64,000 nt of DNA from contig CM051006.1 in assembly GCA_027704905.1 (NCBI GenBank), positions 5,511,415 to 5,575,414 on the forward strand. Reading direction: 5' to 3'. Origin of the DNA: Muraenolepis orangiensis. Lineage: Eukaryota > Chordata > Actinopteri > Gadiformes > Muraenolepididae. The stretch's first letter is position 1. The number at the start of each line of letters is the position of its first letter. The position numbers and the translations under genes were made by a program. Shown piece after piece: positions 61,017 to 64,000 of the stretch. The notes beneath the pieces are model-generated. The model worked only from the letters and a program-made list of their open reading frames with translations, ran no database searches and had not been told where the DNA came from.

Positions 61017-62272
61017 GGATAATCTGTCTCGCTAAGCTTTTGTTATGGTTGAAACGAGCAGCTTGTGGTAACTGGGCTTTGTGTACGAGAACATTTAGTA
61101 TTAAAATGGTATTTGGGAATCAATATTTATTGGGTAAATAACACAACTCAAATCCCTCTGAATACCAAACGGACCTGAAGTACGACGAGGCCGATGTTTA
61201 CCGTTTGTCGTGCCTCCATTCTCTGCTCTGTCCAGAGAACATCACTCGCAGACGAACGGCCTTTAGCCCAGGGGATCGAGTGGTTACTCTCCTCGGCCAA
61301 CTGGCCGAGCCATCGGCATTCATGACGTCGCCACATTGTAGGGTTTAGGTCATTGTCTTGTCTTGACGGTGTCAAGACTGAGTTTTTGATCTGATCTTTG
61401 CTTCTTTGAGAAAGCTTGGCCCTCGGTGATTGGCCCACACCGTTGAAAGCCGAAAGCTCTCACCGAACTGCAGCCCCACCACCGGAACCTTCCACTCTCA
61501 TAGCGAGAACGCCAGTGCATGAGTCTGTGACGGACACGCCCACTTTCACAAGTCAGCGTGGCGGAGTCGGTGGAGGCGGTAGCCGCAAATGTGTGTACGT
61601 GGGTGTGAATGCATGTTGTTACTCTTTTCAAAATACACCACACCGTTAGACACGAACACGGGTGTAGCCGGCGTGGAGCCAATTCGCTGCGCAGGCCGGC
61701 CGCTCCAGGTGTGAAGCCACACGACGATGCTTGGGTGCGGTGTTCGTAGCCATGGTCCTAGTGTAGGCTGCATACGAGAAAGGGGGCCTCTCAGATGCAG
61801 GCTAGACTGGCTGTTAGATCTGCTTCTGCTGAAGGGTAGGATGTGGGCAGGTCGTCTTCCTGGAGGGCACTATTCACTGTTCACACTACCGCAGCAGAGG
61901 GGAAAGTACAGACACACCGGCTAGCTCTTGGTTTCGTTATGCATGTATACTATTCCACCCCACCTCTGTTTTATTCAAATTGGATACATTATTTTATTTC
62001 CATGCTAATTCTCAATAGAAGTCCATCTGTCGGATGGGACAATTTTCACGAACAGCTTCCGTATGCTCTAGCATCCCATTGGCAGTTGACGGCTGACCAA
62101 CATCTTGAGGTGGCCTCTATGTTGATGTTGGCTTGGTGTTCGCATCATACGCTTCTACGCTTCAGTGAGCAAGTGTACATGTCTATGTCGGGTGTTTTGT
62201 GGTGCAGTGTGTGAGGCAGTGGGGGATATTCTTGTTCTTGTATTCCCACCGTCTTCCACCGTTCCGCCTCGA
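61017..62272. other. GRK3 intron 2, nothing recognised
   Basis: Read on both strands; no exon matching the RGS-domain continuation of GRK3 and no recognisable mobile element. Short open frames lack motifs. Confidence 0.4.
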
Positions 62273-62768
62273 GTGTCACCAGGACCGTATACACCAGGGC
62301 ATGCTCTAGTGTCACCAGACTGAATACACCAGGTCATGCTCTAGTGTCACCAGGACCGTATACACCAGGGCATGCTCTAGTGTCACCAGACTGAATACAC
62401 CAGGTCATGCTCTAGTGTCACCAGACTGAATACACCAGGTCATGCTCTAGTGTCACCAGGACCGTATACACCAGGTCATGCTCTAGTGTCACCAGGACCG
62501 TATACACCAGGGCATGCTCTAGTGTCACCAGACTGAATACACCAGGTCATGCTCTAGTGTCACCAGACTGAATACACCAGGTCATGCTCTAGTGTCACCA
62601 GACTGAATACACCAGGTCATGCTCTAGTGTCACCAGACTGAATACACCAGGTCATGCTCTAGTGTCACCAGGACCGTATACACCAGGTCATGCTCTAGTG
62701 TCACCAGGACCGTATACACCAGGGCATGCTCTAGTGTCACCAGACTGAATACACCAGGTCATGCTCTA
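62273..62768. repeat. 35/36-bp minisatellite, 14 copies of two variants
   Basis: Eight 35-base units (GTGTCACCAGACTGAATACA type) and six 36-base units (GTGTCACCAGGACCGTATAC type), all ending in CATGCTCTA. Order by variant (A 35, B 36): BABAABBAAAABBA. Confidence 0.97.
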
Positions 62769-63108
62769 GTGTCAACGTGATGACACTGTGATGACACTGA
62801 TGACAAGTCACGTGATGTCGTCCTATTAGGCCTCCCAAGTTTAGTCGATTGAGTGGCTCCAGACAGAATGGCGGGAGTGGTTTTCGTCTGAGGGGTAACA
62901 AAAGGAAATGCCTTGTTTGGTTAGGCTACCGTAGGATATAATAATAATAATGATATAACCATAGGAACGAACAAATATGATTACAAATCAAGCTGTTGAG
63001 AACTCTATCCATACTTTGTTTATATTCTTTTGAGGGACAGTTATTATATTTGATATACTTAATAATACCGTGTGTCCCACCGGGGGGGGGGGGGGTGTGT
63101 GTGTGGGG

Positions 63109-63146
<38 letters not shown>

Positions 63147-63448
63147 CCCCCGCCCGCCCGCCCTAGCGACGTAACTGTGGTTCAGTGTGCAGGGGTCTGT
63201 TTCCTGTCCCCTCCCCCCCCGTCTCCCTCCCCAACGTCTCTGTTCCAACGGCTCCTCTGCCGCCGTCACTCTGAAAGCAGAGCAGCGGCGTTGGTGGTGA
63301 GCGAGTGCACCTGGGGACCCTCGCTCGCCCCTCCAGGCTTCTTCTTCTATGGGTTACTTACCGTTCCGGGCCTCGGTGCTACCCCCAGGAGAGCCAGGGA
63401 CTGCAGTAATTCTCCCCCTCCCTGGCTTGTCGTGCCCTGGCTGCTCTA
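62769..63448. other. GRK3 intron 2, G/T tract and unrecognised sequence
   Basis: Contains a G13 run and (TG)n at 63082-63145 and a C-rich stretch after it. No exon recognised. Confidence 0.45.

Positions 63449-64000
<552 letters not shown>

Noticed and set aside
62273..62768. A CRISPR-like array
   Set aside because: Units are contiguous with no spacers and the genome is a fish; it is a minisatellite.

Overview
This is eukaryotic nuclear DNA, almost certainly from a teleost fish. The host genes have spliced exons with GT/AG borders. The intergenic DNA is full of teleost-type elements (hAT, Tc1, BEL/Pao, DIRS, Tx1, L1, L2, tRNA-derived SINEs), and long (CA/TG)n tracts recur. There are no bacterial features. 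Four host genes are visible. They are an apolipoprotein L-like gene (+, 756-5819), AGXT2 (+, 18705-28347, with two internal coding segments not found), the last exon of a DNAJC21-like gene (-, 29620-29770) and the first two coding exons of the G protein-coupled receptor kinase GRK3 (+, from 52071, running off the right edge). AGXT2 and DNAJC21 lie tail to tail, as I recall them in other vertebrates.

Layout. 1-5819: APOL-like gene, with a pyrimidine minisatellite in intron 1 and a decayed DIRS element in intron 3. 5920-8083: a hAT element with an 8-bp target duplication, itself full of nested pieces. 8854-10540: more hAT debris. 10545-15735: an old R2-type (restriction-like endonuclease) LINE fragment split by a 5'-truncated L1, whose ORF2 carries a 17-copy in-frame 57-bp repeat. 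15807-17401: a Tc1 transposon with IR/DR ends. 17473-18377: a deletion derivative of the first hAT. 18705-28347: AGXT2, whose introns hold SINEs, LINE tails and a MITE. 30356-41719: two head-to-tail Tx1-type LINEs separated and followed by (TTYC)n microsatellite. 42905-49634: a young BEL/Pao LTR retrotransposon on the minus strand, with 5-bp target duplications. 49635-64000: GRK3 promoter side, exons 1 and 2 and repeat-rich introns, including a TTAGGG-bearing minisatellite and a two-variant 35/36-bp minisatellite.

The host genes have separate roles: an APOL-family membrane-active protein, mitochondrial transamination, a J-protein thought to act in ribosome biogenesis, and receptor desensitisation. 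They do not form a pathway. What stands out is the density and nesting of mobile elements. I found no convincing undescribed biological system. The best leads are the in-frame repeat expansion inside the L1, the microsatellite-associated tandem Tx1 pair with a shared frameshift, the frame junctions of the BEL element, and the incomplete AGXT2 gene. Several frame breaks lie beside homopolymers, in the DNAJC21-like exon as well as in transposons, so assembly indels are a real alternative explanation.
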